A stretch of DNA of 64,000 nucleotides, taken from the NCBI GenBank assembly GCA_015680685.1, contig MNCI01004656.1, forward strand, positions 594,187-658,186, read 5' to 3'. Source of the stretch: Gnetum montanum. Lineage: Eukaryota > Streptophyta > Gnetopsida > Gnetales > Gnetaceae. Shown here piece after piece: positions 34,831 through 46,577 of this stretch. Under the pieces are notes generated by a model. The model made no database searches. It had not been told where the DNA came from and worked only from the letters and a program-made list of their open reading frames with translations. Position 1 is the stretch's first letter. Every line of letters begins with the position of its first letter. The position numbers and the translations under genes are program-made.

Positions 34831-36425
34831 TTGGTGACTATTTTGGATTAGACCCCCAATGTTGGGCCTCTGGTCTCATGAACTTGGGGGTCATGGAAAA
34901 TGAAGGTGTTCCTCAAAATAGGATTTAGATGCTTGTTGGTTTTATAGAAACACAAAGGCCCATATACCTCCAAATAAAATCAATGGTTATGAAATGAACT
35001 AAATATTAGTATGTGCTTGCTATTGTAAATGTTGAAATGCCTTGAGTTCATGTAAGAAATTATAATTGGCTATCGTAAAAGAAATTTGGCTGGCTTTTCA
35101 AATACTGTGAGTTATTTGAGATTTCCATTTTGTCAAATCACTTAGTTTATATAGTCCCTATAGTATGCTACTTGAAACACATAAAATTTCACAAAAATGA
35201 TTAAGCACAATTTTGTCAATCTACTCCTAGTTTTTTCCCAGAGAGAAAATTTAATAAGCAAACTAGAAATAGATCAAGATTCATGGGAGTTTTAGAAAAC
35301 GAAATGAATGGAAAGTAGGTTTGTGTAAATCTTAAACATTTAGGCAATATAAATTGAACATGATGAAACACTTTGCAATAAAACTATTCCAATTTAATCT
35401 AAGTATTATAAATTATCCAAGCCATTTGAGATCAATAGGAAAATTTGTAAAAGACACTCTTATTCACTAACAAAATGCTTTGTAAACCATAAGTACAATC
35501 CTTTGCTTGGCTAGCCAACAATTTTCAAGAATTGCAAACACTATAACTAACAGAAAAATTTGACAATTTTTTAAATTAGAATTATAAGGCAATAAAATTT
35601 AGAAAAATGAAGCTATTTTAAACAAGCCAAAGTATGAAAGTCTCTAGATCCTCTAAACTCAAATAGGTAACTTCTATAAGAAATTACTATTAAATTGCGT
35701 AATATGCTTTTCTCTAATAAAAGCTCTTATTTGGCAAAGCTTAATAGGAGTCTAATATTGTGTGAAATGGAGCTTTAAGAACAATATAGAAAATATAAAA
35801 ATTAAATGCCAATCACATTACTATCTAGACCATTAGTTAAGTAACTAAAAAATGGAAAGTAAGGCACTTACAAGATTAAAACCAAGTAGCTAAATTGATA
35901 CCTTTAGCAATCCATTCTTTTACAATCTTCAATGTTGCTTCTACCAATTCCCCACTTCTTCCCCCTCCCCCCTAGCAATATATATATATATATATATCTT
36001 CTCCTACTTTTTAAGACGTTTTATAGTAGCTTCATGGTAGTTACATTCATCATTGAAGGTTTAAGGTAAATATTAAATATCTAGGGAATTTACTCATAAC
36101 TACCTTAAGAAATAACTTCTACAAGGAGTTATGAGAAAATCAAGCCATATTTGGCAAGTGTCTTCTTAGCAATTACAACCTTACAAATATAAATAAGATC
36201 TATTTATAAATTCCATGGGAGGTTATAACTTTCATTGAAAATTTTTCATTCCCAAAGAAATTAAAGTTATATTTATCAAATGATTATAAATTTTTCACTT
36301 TTCAAATTCTAAACCTCTCTTTTTAAAATTACTAGTTGTAATTTGAATCAATCATAAATTTTTTTTTGTGATGATTTTTTTAAAATAAAATAGTTATTAA
36401 GGCCATGTGACCTTAATATACATGG
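34831..36425 (+). other. B leader, first part, unexplained
   Basis: AT-rich sequence with no domain I recognise. It includes a TA microsatellite at 35979-35997. It continues after A4 at 45059. Together the leader is about 3.1 kb before gag, long for a chromovirus. Confidence 0.45.
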
Positions 36426-37250
36426 TGATGAGTGGCGAGGTACTTCTAGACTCAACCATATGAATACGAGCTTTCACGCACGATCCGGTCGAACTCCGTA
36501 GACGGACTAGTTGTGGTATCTAGATAGTTTCTTTTAGGTCATAGTTCGTTGTCTTCCCACCTAGACTAGTATTAGCTTTGTCATGTATGTTTTAGTCTAG
36601 AGTGAGGTGTATGATGTGTTCCTACGCTAATGCTACTACTAGGTATGATGGTAAATAATATTAACTAAACTAGAAAAGGAGGAGAGTGAGAGAGAATCTA
36701 ACTAGCCTAAGTGCGATGAGCATCCATTCCTTAATCATCTGTACACATCTTGGACCTTGTGCATGACTACTACTGGTATTACCAAGTGCAAATCCTAGGT
36801 ACACTATTGGATTACCAAGTAGTCACACTTAAATGCTCGTGATCAAGTCGTACTTATTCCACGTTTGATAGGAGTTTAGGGTAAAGAGATGTTAACTACA
36901 AAAGCAATAAATAACAATAAAAATTAAATAATTAAACTAAGTTAATGATGCAATGATGAAGTACTCTCAATCTTTATTGGCAGTCATGTATGTCTCCAAG
37001 TACGTCACACTCGAATAAGGATGCTGTACAATTACAATCACCACACTGCGGGCATGCACTTGGAGAAAAGGGTTGAGAGGAAAAAAAACTGATGTACTAA
37101 AAACTTATTGAAAACTTAAACTTAAAAACTCTAAGAAACTGCCTACCAGATTTTTCTACCTCTTCTTTATAGATGAGGAGACAAGCTATGATATCGCGTA
37201 TGTAGATATCATGGCTGCAACATCATGGCAAACAAAATGATAACACATCA
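36426..37250 (-). repeat. 3' LTR of A4
   Basis: 825 bases from TGATGAG to ACATCA (one change from CTCATCA). U3 motifs are GATATC with flanking CGCG and CATG (about 37185-37235); TATAAAG lies on the minus strand near 37165-37171. Confidence 0.9.
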
Positions 37251-37263
37251 TACCCCCATGACT
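37251..37263 (-). other. Polypurine tract of A4
   Basis: AGTCATGGGGGTA on the minus strand, directly before the 3' LTR. Confidence 0.85.
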
Positions 37264-37441
37264 GAATGAAAACTCATCCTCAAGTTATAGTGAGAACAAG
37301 CTCTATTGATTACACAATGGATAGGTATGGGATTATTGACTAGTGAGAATGGGTTCATGCCACAGTGTGGAATCAAAAGAAAATTGAGACACAACACAAA
37401 GAATGTAAAAGAAAATCCTATAGCTACAAAATTGATAGAAG

Positions 37442-40192
37442 TCATGTAGTTTCTAGTGGTGGTGGCTCCTCCATGGGTGCCTTTCCTTTGTCTTGTGCTC
37501 TAGGTCTTGGGACTTGATGGCATTGAAGTATGGCCTAGAGTTTCTCCTCTTCAGTTCAGGGATCCTATGCCATTCATGCTAATGTTCCGATGTTTGATGG
37601 AGTCGGCACCTTCCATGGGCAAGGTAGTTGCAAAAACATTTTACTTGCCTTGACATACCAAGCCACAAACACCCACTATTCCTCCCCATAGGCTCTAGCT
37701 TTGTCTTTGTATTCTTGAAAATCTACAAGCCATCAATCAAAGTATATTACAACACCTTTTTGTCCCTAGTAGCTTGCTTTAACCATCATAATTTTAGAAT
37801 TTTCAATCTCCAGTTTTTGCAATAACTTCTTACATTCTGCAAATTTTGTTTCATATTTGATGTAGGTGGTGGCTACCTGTTGGTCAAGCTCTGTTCTTGA
37901 GTGTCCTACTGTTAACATGGCAAGGTTGGCATATCACAAGTTTGCCAACTCCATGTATTCTGTAAGGTCTTGGATCTACAAGTCCTGATTCTTAACTTCA
38001 GCCTGGTGGGCAAATGCATATGTGTCCAATATGGCCTGCTAGTCAATGTGTTGAGAATTGATAGCATTGATGTGGGCCTTGGCCATATGGATCTTCTTCT
38101 CAATGATCTATTTATACATTCCCACCTGGTCCCAGAAGTGCTCCATTAGCTTTTCATGTCATTTAGCCTCATTCTACCATGCATTTATTTCAATAGCCAT
38201 CTTCTGGAAAATGGTGCGTACCTCCTCCATTGAGAGCATTCAATTTTCCCTGGCTAAACGGTTCATGTCCTAGTTGACCCGAATGAGTTGTTCTCGTAAC
38301 TACTAAAAATTTTCTTTGAGAACATTCTTTTGCTTTTCCATAGAGGTCAATCGAAAGGTTGTCAGCAACAAGCTACTTGTTTTCCTCTTGTAAGGCCTTC
38401 AGTGCCTTGGTATGCACATAAGTTTGCACTTGCACTGCAGAGGCATCTCAAAAAACCTTCTCTTTTTCTCTACCACCTTATTCTCTATCAATAGTTTGGT
38501 TAGTTGCTTAGTTTTGAAAGTGTCAAGCTAGTCTATGGAAACAAATTGCAAAGGATCCCGTTGTACTGCTTGTAGGGCTACGAGCCTTTCTTTCAATTTC
38601 TGCACCTCTACTTCAGCGTGCTCAGCCCTCATCTCTATTAATACTAGCTTCCCCTTGGTGGAAATGAGGTATGATTGAATTGTTGTAACACCCTAAGGGA
38701 TGTCAAACAGGGATGTCATTACCTATCCTATCTATAGCAATCTATCAAGTACATCCTCATCTTCTGCAAGAGTCATTGAGGTTCTGACCAGAGTTTGAGA
38801 ATCTTGTGCTCTTGTAAGGTCTACTAGTGGCACAATAGGTACTTTGAATGATTCCTTAATGTGGTCTGCAACCAGTTCTTTAGCTCCTGCTCCATCCTGG
38901 TGCTGCATGACCACCACTATGGCAACTTCACTAGTTTCTAATTGCACTTGAAAAGATGCAGTGTTCCCTAAGATCTATTGTGAACAAGTGCTCTCCCCTC
39001 CTCCTATATGGATGGACACTTCACCCCTTATGTGATCCAAAGAAACCATGGGCTATATCGCATCATCGATGACATGGAAGAGATTTGCATCATCATGACT
39101 TCCCCAACTGACCGTCTCAATGATGGCCCTGAGATGGCTCATCGACAGTCTGTAATCTTGTAGTGGGGGTGGTTGATTCTGCCCCATGCTAGGCCCTACT
39201 TCTTGTTGTTATCTAGGTCCTATACTTGGAATTTGACTAGGTCTTGCAAGTTGAGTTGTGGTTGGCCCTGTAGTTTGTTCCTTTTCTTGTTCTAGCTTTA
39301 GTAGTTTAGCAAATGAAGCATTTTTGGCTTCCTGGAGGACATCATTAGTGTATCCTTTGATAGCAACACATCGACACAACTTCCTAATAATACAATGGAA
39401 CGGTAATGCCAGCTTCCCTGTCTTCCATTTTTCAAACCACCTTAGGATCTCTATAAAATATAGATAAGGTAGGTTAGCATTAATCTTTCCCATTAATACT
39501 ACACATCCTCTTGCTGCATATGTTGAATTTCTTTTTAAGTTCTTCATGGGGAAGAGGTGATAAGTCCCTATTTTAAAATAGATCCTCTCTTCTATCGTTA
39601 ACTCTCTAAACATTTTATCCTCCTTGCCATATGCCCTTTCCAACAAAACTTGTCATGCATCAAGGTCTGAATGGGTAGAAAAATAAGCAACATTTGGTCT
39701 TGTATTCAAAAGGTTTAATACTTCTAAAATGGCTTGAACAAAGAACTTCACTATCACACCACAAATGTTAATGGTGGTGCCTTATTCTCTATTGTGCCAA
39801 AATTGGTATGTTTCCTCTAGGTACCAGGAACCGCTTTCAGAGAGGATAAGCCATAATGGGGACCCTTTGAGGTGATTCCGAACAGCGTCTGGAACAAATT
39901 CTATGAAAGATTCAAAATTTAATTCCATAATCACTGTAGTGAATATGGACCTTTCATGGATAACCTGAACACAATCTTGGGGCAACATGAGATGTTGTCC
40001 CTATTCAGGTGCTATAGCAGCTTCTCCTTTTTCCTGCCTTAATTGTATAGTAGCAGGGTCCTCTTGGTGAATGCTAAATGATGCTTCCTCCTGCTCTACA
40101 TGCTATCCGATAGGAACTTGTCCTTCGCCTCTCCTAGGTCATTTTCTCCAACCGTGAGTAGGACCTTCCTGTTGTCCACATTTTGAGGCCAT
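37442..40192 (-). pseudogene. ORF2 of A4: large accessory protein, role unknown
   Basis: From the ATG at 40192 to TGA at 37442-37444 is exactly 917 codons in one phase, with more than ten in-frame stops mostly where TGG or CAG would fit. Residues about 60-310 hold a conserved region (FKIGTYHLFPMKNLKRN, AARGCVVLMGKINA, LPFHCIIRKLCR, KGYTND). From memory of the family, this resembles the putative plant transposon protein domain found in accessory ORFs of plant elements. Residues about 415-485 and 690-800 look coiled-coil-like, including LTEYMELANLRYANLAML. The C-terminus is KGKAPMEEPPPLETT. I see no signal peptide, membrane segment or pol motif. It sits downstream of gag, preceded by an acceptor-like site. 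Confidence 0.75.
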
Positions 40193-40224
40193 CTGCAATC
40201 ACAAGGGGCCAATCGTTAGTAAGG
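40193..40224 (-). promoter_or_regulatory. Branch-point and 3' splice-site-like sequence at ORF2 start, A4
   Basis: The minus strand reads CCTTACTAAC, then 10 bases, then TTGTGATTGCAG and directly the ORF2 ATG. A5, A1 and A3 keep an acceptor-like TAG at the same place, with related branch-point strings. A2 has CAA. Use in splicing is inferred. Confidence 0.5.
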
Positions 40225-40684
40225 TTGTTTCTAAAGTTAGCTTATACCTTACTGCTTGCCTTAAAGAAATTTTTTTATCTCTGTGTGATGTTAATTACAT
40301 GTCCCCAAAAGATTATAATATCAATCCCTTTTTGTTTAGGTGGTTTCCAAATCTATTTTTCCAATGTAACTAACGGGATAAAATTATTTTTAGCACATTT
40401 ATTCTTAATGTTATAACTAATTAACCTTGATAATGTCCTTTGGGCAATGAAAAATTCCAAACAATTTATGTGCTATTTGACATGTGCCCCTCCCTCATGA
40501 CTAAGTTGAATGCTCCAGGTTCAAGTAGGTTCAAACGGAATGAAAATTGGAGGACCAGTGAGCAAGATATAGGTATGAAAGCAAGGGATGCGCAATTGCA
40601 AGACATAGAGAGAAATTTGAAAAAAATCCCCCACATGAATAGTTGAAAATGATGGCAAGTGGTGCAGGGGGGGTGGGGAGTCAT

Positions 40685-40735
40685 CTATATATAGGTTTTT
40701 GTGACGTGATATCGCAGCTTATCGATGTTAAGGCA
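40685..40735 (-). promoter_or_regulatory. Internal promoter-like block of A4
   Basis: CTATATATAG at 40685-40694, with GCGATATCACGTCAC just upstream on the minus strand and ACATCGATAAG beyond it. The GCGATATC form is the one found in this copy's LTR. It lies about 490 bases before the ORF2 start. Activity is inferred. Confidence 0.55.
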
Positions 40736-41957
40736 CTAGGGAATATATCGAATTTTGAAGATGTTTTTGAAATGAATGATGGAAACTAAGGACATGTGGA
40801 CAAGTGTTAAAGGGTTTCAAGGTAATTTGACTAGTTTTGAAGGCACAAATGATTATGTGTGGGTGGAATTGATCAATAAGGGCCTCAAGTGGTAAGGGAG
40901 AGAAAAAGGCCATGTGATGGTTCATAAGAATGTTGGAATTCAGAGGGATAGTAATAAGGGAAAGAATATAGTTGAAAATATGTTGAAGGTAATAGATGGT
41001 GCATGTGGAAGATGTGTTATGAGTGAAAATTACAAAAAGTACGCAAGTGGATCCTCCCCAAAGTAGGTTCCAACCTATAATGCCCTTGTGTAACCAAACT
41101 TAAAAGTGTCTGTGGGCACTCGAAGGGTTAAATGTAATCCACATTGGTACCACAAAACAAACACATGTAAGTGTCACCGAAATGATGTCAAAATTCTATG
41201 CTACATAAGACATGAGTTAAAATTACATGAACAATGAGGTGAGATGGGGTAGAGAAGGGATTGTAGGGATTGGGACATGAGGTAACTGACCCAGGGCATA
41301 ATGAATCCTATGTGTAAAGCATGATTAATGTGTCATTAACCCATCGTTCTAAGATCAAGACCAAGTCCATTCCTCTAATCAGTGACATTGCATTGTGTCA
41401 TCCCATGATGAGTAACTATGAGAGTACCATAACAACAAGGCATACGATCACTTGGTATTTTGTTCAAGAGAGGAGTGATTTTTGCTTTGTGGCACTTCCT
41501 TTGTTATTTGTGTTTCCTTTTTTCGATTGCTGAATCTAGAGAAACTGCCAACCTTTAGCCATGGGTGCATGTCTTTCTATTGGGTTCCCCTAGAACAGAA
41601 TTGGATTTATGAGTTCCTTTTGATTACTCTTACTCCCATTTCATGTTAGATCTACAAGGATCTTAGTACAACCACATTGTGTGATAACTCTCACAGACGT
41701 CACCAAAGAGAATCCGCAAGTCCCCTTGATGTCACACCCTAATCATTCCCTCTTGGTCCATCCTTCTTCATTCTGGGTACAATGAACATAAAATTAATTT
41801 TAATTTTTAAGAATGTCAAGAATATCATTGTACCCTTGTGCAGAACCTCTTATTTGTAGAATGGATGAGTGGGTGCAATGAGCTCACTATCCAAATAATG
41901 CATCATTAGAGACTCAATAACATAGAACACACCTTAACCAATGAGCCACATGAGTGT

Positions 41958-41963
41958 TTTATT
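41958..41963 (-). terminator. AATAAA signal after A4 gag
   Basis: GAATAAAACAC on the minus strand, about 140 bases past the gag stop. The same string occurs in A5 (50421-50426), and related ones in A1 (1208-1213) and A3 (27075-27080). It may end a gag-only transcript. Confidence 0.45.
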
Positions 41964-42102
41964 CATAGATGAGATTAATTATAAAAAGATAAAAATATAA
42001 AAAGACAAAAAGATAAAACAAGACATTGAAAAATGAAAAATTGAAAAACAAAAAATTGTAAAATTAAAGAAAATGAAAAATATTTATTAATCCTGCTTGT
42101 TA

Positions 42103-44085
42103 TTAGAATGGGAGATATCCCCCATAACTAAATGGTTGAGCATGGCGAGGATTAATAATAGAAAGATGAGGATCCTTGCATGTTGGAAATATTGAAACTT
42201 GGTCATACTTACCCCATTGGGGTTCACACACCTGACTGTAGTAAGCATAGTGAGGCAATTTATAAGATGTGATTCTCGAGTAAAGAGTTAACTTACTATG
42301 ATACTTAAGACCATAAGATGGTATGAAATGATTGGGATGTTGCCCCCCATGGCTGTATTCATTGGGTTGTATGGTTGGAGTGTTAATTGGTGGCGCTAAT
42401 GAAGTAACATGAGGTGTCGGGTTCAATGAGATGGGTGCTCCATAGTGTTGGACTTGTGCTGAGTTGGAAAATGCAGTGGCTTTGGAATCATGTTGTCCCT
42501 TCCTATGATCATGTCTAAAGAAGGGATGCCTTTGATGTTGAGAAGGTCTCTCACTGTTGTTGGAAATAGTAGCACAAGTAACGTTCATGGGTTGTTTCTA
42601 TGGTGCAAACACTTCAGGAACAGTTGGTGGCGATGTAGAAGGAGGAAAAGGATAAGAATGTTGAAATTTAGGAGAAGCGTAAGGTACACAAGGCAGTGGT
42701 TGTGTTGAGGACATGGGCTGATAGTACTAAGGAGAATGATAATGCGGCAAGATAGAGTGTGTTGATCTAGTTAGGGAAATAGGATATTGGACTAGATACG
42801 CATTTAGATTCAGATGATCTGAAGGATGTCTCCAGTTTAGGGATGGCTTTCCCCACGACTGGGATTTTTAGCACTGTGATCAAACATAATATCTCTATAC
42901 GAACTCTAGCTGTAATGTGCTTCCCTAATGCTCATATAAATGTAATAAGATTGGGCATTGGCCCTTGGGATGATCGTACAGGTAAAGGTTGCATTCATAC
43001 GTATGATTGGTAGTTGAGCCCTTATCTTCCTCATGCCTTGTTTTCAATTGTCTAATGATACTTTGTCCTACTTCTTGGGTTATCAAAACTCTATCTCCAA
43101 TAATATTAATAAATTCTCCACACTTTTCATGTGTCCATTACAACATCTTATTGATCTTTTCCTTCACTTCTTCTAGTGATTGTTGTATTTGAAAAGATGG
43201 TTCTTACTCCTTGAGATAGGTTGATTTCTCCTTTTTGTGATTATCAACCTCTGTTAAATTAAGATTTTGGTCCCATTGATGCTTTTCAACACTCTCCCAT
43301 CTAACCATTTCTCCTTCTTCTTCTTTTACATTCTTAATAAGCTCTTGGAATTGATGGGTTTGTAGTTCGTATAGTTGAACTTGGACATACATCCCTAGGG
43401 TTTCTCTTGTTGCATCACGAAGCCTATCAATGATATGGTACATTAGCCTTTCCTTGAAGAACTCATGGTATGGACAGTTGTTTAACAGTGCATAATATCT
43501 TTCTAAGGCCATGTCCAAGGGTTCATGTTGTGATTTTTTCAATTCTTGGATTTGTTTCCTCAAGCTTGACACTCTTGTCTAGGTTTGGTATCTTTTGTTA
43601 AAGAGTTCTACCATTGTTGGCCAATGTCATATTGAATTTGGTTTTAATGATCTATACCATACTTTTGCTTGGCCAATGAGTGTCATAGGAAAGAGCTTGA
43701 GTTTTTGCCAACTGTTATCAATGTTGTTCCATGCATAGGCATCGTAGAAGGCTTGTAAATGTTGTTATGGATCTAAGTCATAGCCTCTTGAGAAATTGAA
43801 AAAGTTTTTTATATCGAGCCTGGGTAGGCGGCTCTCTTTACGATTCCTACGGGAGATTCGAACAACCTCTTGTATTTTTGCTAGGCTTGTAGTGGCCAGT
43901 AGGGGTTCATCGTCATCTAGTAAGTTATGCTTTCATGTGTTGGGATGATGCTACCTTTATTTATCTCTATAAGAAACCCCCACTTCGGATTGTGTACTCT
44001 AATATTCATTGTCATATAATTTGTTGGTTCTCCAATGAATTGCCTCAGTAGATGTGGTGTTATTGAAGTCTTGTAGGAGAGGCAT
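42103..44085 (-). pseudogene. gag of A4
   Basis: A single phase of 661 codons from the ATG at 44085 to the stop at 42103, interrupted by in-frame stops. The N-terminus starts MPLLQDF. The capsid region includes the open piece 43572-43204 (SSLRKQIQELKKSQHEPLDM, ERYYALLNNC). The nucleocapsid knuckle near 42930-43010 reads YECNLYLYDHPKGQC, with the second Cys replaced by Tyr. A Pro/His/Tyr-rich tail (42588-42103) ends FSYGGYLPF. It lacks the Ser/Arg-rich extension of A2 and A3. It would form the particle and bind RNA; it is disabled by stops. Confidence 0.85.
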
Positions 44086-44210
44086 GGTTGTGCGATTGTG
44101 TGTGAATTTGTATGTTACTTTTTTTTGTAATTATTTCTTCCTAAAAGATATATCATTAATTCTTGTACAATGACCCTTTATGATATAATGAATCCTGATA
44201 ACTAGCACCA

Positions 44211-44228
44211 TCCCCAACAACAGCGCCA
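44211..44228 (-). other. Primer-binding site of A4, tRNA-Asp type
   Basis: The minus strand reads TGGCGCTGTTGTTGGGGA, the best match in the window to the tRNA-Asp complement, with three C-to-T or G-to-T-like differences. Confidence 0.88.
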
Positions 44229-44229
44229 A

Positions 44230-45053
44230 TGATGAGTGACGAGGTACCACTACACTCAACCATACGAATACGAGCATTCACGCACGATCCAGTCAAACTC
44301 TGCAGATGGACTAGTTGTGGTATCTAGATAGTTACTTTTAGGTTGCAGGTCATTGTCTTCCCACCTAGACTAGTATTAGCTTTGTCATGTATGGTTTAGT
44401 CCAGGGTGAGGTGTATGATGTGTTCCTACACTAATGCTACTCTTGGGTATAATGGTAAATAATATTAACTAAACTAGAAAAGGGGGAGAGTGAGAGAGAA
44501 TCTAACTAGCCTAAGTGCGATGAACATTGGTTCCTTAATCATCTATACACATCTTGGACCTCGTGCACAACTACTGCTGGGATTACCAAGTGCAGATCCT
44601 AGGTACGCTACTAGGTTACTGAGTAGTCACACTTAAATGCTTGTGATCAAGTCGTACTCATTTTGTGTTTAATAGGAGTTTAGGGTAAAGAGATGTTAAC
44701 TACAAAGGCAATAAATAACAATAAAAATTAAATAATTGAACTAAGTGAATGCTACAATGATGAAGTAATCTCGATCTTTATTGCCGATCATGTGCATGTC
44801 CAAGTAATTCACACTTGAATAAGGATGCTGTACAATTACAATCACCACACTGTGGACATGAACTTGGAGAAAAGGGTTGAGAGGAAAAAAAACTGATGTA
44901 CTAAAAACTTATTGAAAACTTAAACTTAAAAACTCTAAACAACTACCTACTAGATTTGTCTACCTATTATTTATAGATGAGGAGATAGGCTGCGGTATTG
45001 CGTACGCGATATCACGACTGTGATATCATGGCCAACAAAATGATAACTCATCA
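44230..45053 (-). repeat. 5' LTR of A4
   Basis: 824 bases, TGATGAG to CTCATCA, partner of 36426-37250. By eye about nine of ten bases agree over the first 230. Confidence 0.92.
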
Positions 45054-45058
45054 CATGG

Positions 45059-46577
45059 TTTCATATTTGGTGTGCTTCATGTCGATGTTTGAGCTTCGTG
45101 GCTTTCATACCTGCTACCATGCTACATTTGTCATGTGTGATTCTTGTGTGTCTTGTATCCCCTACTTCCGCTCTTGAATCTTGTTGCTATGGTTTTGTAG
45201 GCATGGCACTCCCACTAGCATTGTTCTTGGTCTCTACATTCATTATTCTTCATGGTGTTACTCCAAAATGATCACCTCCATTGTGAACAAGAAATTTTTA
45301 TATTTAGACCTTCCTCTTGTTCTCATGCCATTGACACCCCATTGCTACATAATGCTTTGTGAGGTGAAACTCATGCACAAGCGGTTGGAGAGGAGCTTCC
45401 ATTCAAATTTCCAATGTTACTATGAAGAAATTTTCCATGAAAAATACCCTTTACTTAGGGTTCTTCAACATGTGGTATTTTTGGAAATATATGATAGTAA
45501 TTACTTTATGGATTTTTTTGATTTTGAATGTGTAGCTAGATTTTTTGTGGCTATAAATTTGGCATGCTTGTTTCTGCTATAGAACACCAATTTTGTATAG
45601 ATCTTGTTATGAATTGCGAGGCTTGTGTTCTTTTGCAAGTTTTTGAAATGTTATTTTGTTATTGCACTACATATTACCATGTGTTTTTCTATGGTAAGGA
45701 TTTCTCTTTTGGAATAGAGATGAAGTTTTCTCAATCCATGTTTGTTGAATTTTTCAACCATCATTTAACAAGAATATTGTTAATTTTGTTTACTTTGTGT
45801 TAAAATTATGATCTTTTTCTACCAAAATTTATCAAATGCTATTGAGCCTTTGAACTAGATATTTTCCTCTTATTTTGTTTAGAATACATAACTCTACGAC
45901 TTAATTTCCTGCCACCATTTGGAAGCCATCATGAATTGAATATGACATTATGAATTGCAATGACCATAGCATAATAATAGATCTTGACGTAATTCAATTA
46001 CTTGTTAGTTTTCCTAAGAAGTTCTTGCATATTTTCAAGCAAAAGGATGCACAAATTTATTTGCTATATTTTTTATCATTCTTTGAAACATCCAATTTAC
46101 CACTAAAATTGAAATTGATAAGCTGATACGATGTAAGAACTAAAGGTGATATGATTGCAATACACTATCTTGCAATTCCAAAATAATTTTCCAAATTTCA
46201 CCTCCACCATTATATATATATTTGCATGGAAAAATCACAAATTCTTCATCATTATGCTAGAAACACCTTTCTTAGCTTTCATTAATTCCATGGCTTTGGA
46301 ATTATAAAGACAAACTCAAAATGTGCACACCTCCAATATAAAGATCACTTTTCAATTTTTTTCCTTTAACATCTTTCTATATCATGTTTCTCACTATTGC
46401 CCTTTCAAATAAATAATTTAACTTTTATCTTCCAATCATCATTAAAAAGCTAAACTGGGCAATTTAGTTCTCACCATTATCTCATAAAATCCACTCCATC
46501 AAAATTGTCTAAATGTGACAACACATGGAAATTTTTTTTTGTTAGAAATTAGTTGTGGAGTTTTTAAATTGTTTTAG
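45059..46577 (+). other. B leader, second part, unexplained
   Basis: This continues the leader after A4. Several short open stretches occur (45089-45803), rich in Leu/Phe/Cys, with no domain I recognise and no frame continuity. I do not call a gene here. Confidence 0.4.

Larger units (their letters stand above)
40193..42102 (-). other. gag-ORF2 spacer of A4, long form
   Basis: About 1.9 kb, non-coding. On the minus strand, in order, it contains AATAAA 140 bases after gag, a conserved spacer, the GATATC/TATATATA block at 40685-40735, and a purine tract AGTCATGAGGGAGGGG near 40486-40506. TACTAAC followed by TTGTGATTGCAG lies against the ORF2 ATG. Confidence 0.65.
36426..45053 (-). mobile_element. 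Family A copy A4, long type, complete, best-preserved reading frames
   Basis: An 8628-base element with LTRs of 825 and 824 bases and a perfect target duplication CATGG (36421-36425 and 45054-45058). On the minus strand its order is LTR, tRNA-Asp primer site, gag, spacer, ORF2, polypurine tract, LTR. Gag and ORF2 each keep one reading phase from start to stop, broken only by stop substitutions. There is no pol. Confidence 0.93.

Noticed and set aside
35979-35997. TA microsatellites here and at 59451-59472 as functional origins or promoters
   Set aside because: Simple repeats common in AT-rich plant DNA, with no supporting sites.
37442-40192. ORF2 as an env gene
   Set aside because: Position is env-like, but I see no signal peptide, membrane segment or cleavage site.
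45181-45582. 133-codon open frame after A4
   Set aside because: Lies in the B leader, has no recognisable domain, and neighbouring overlapping frames are equally open; low-complexity Leu/Phe/Cys composition suggests chance.
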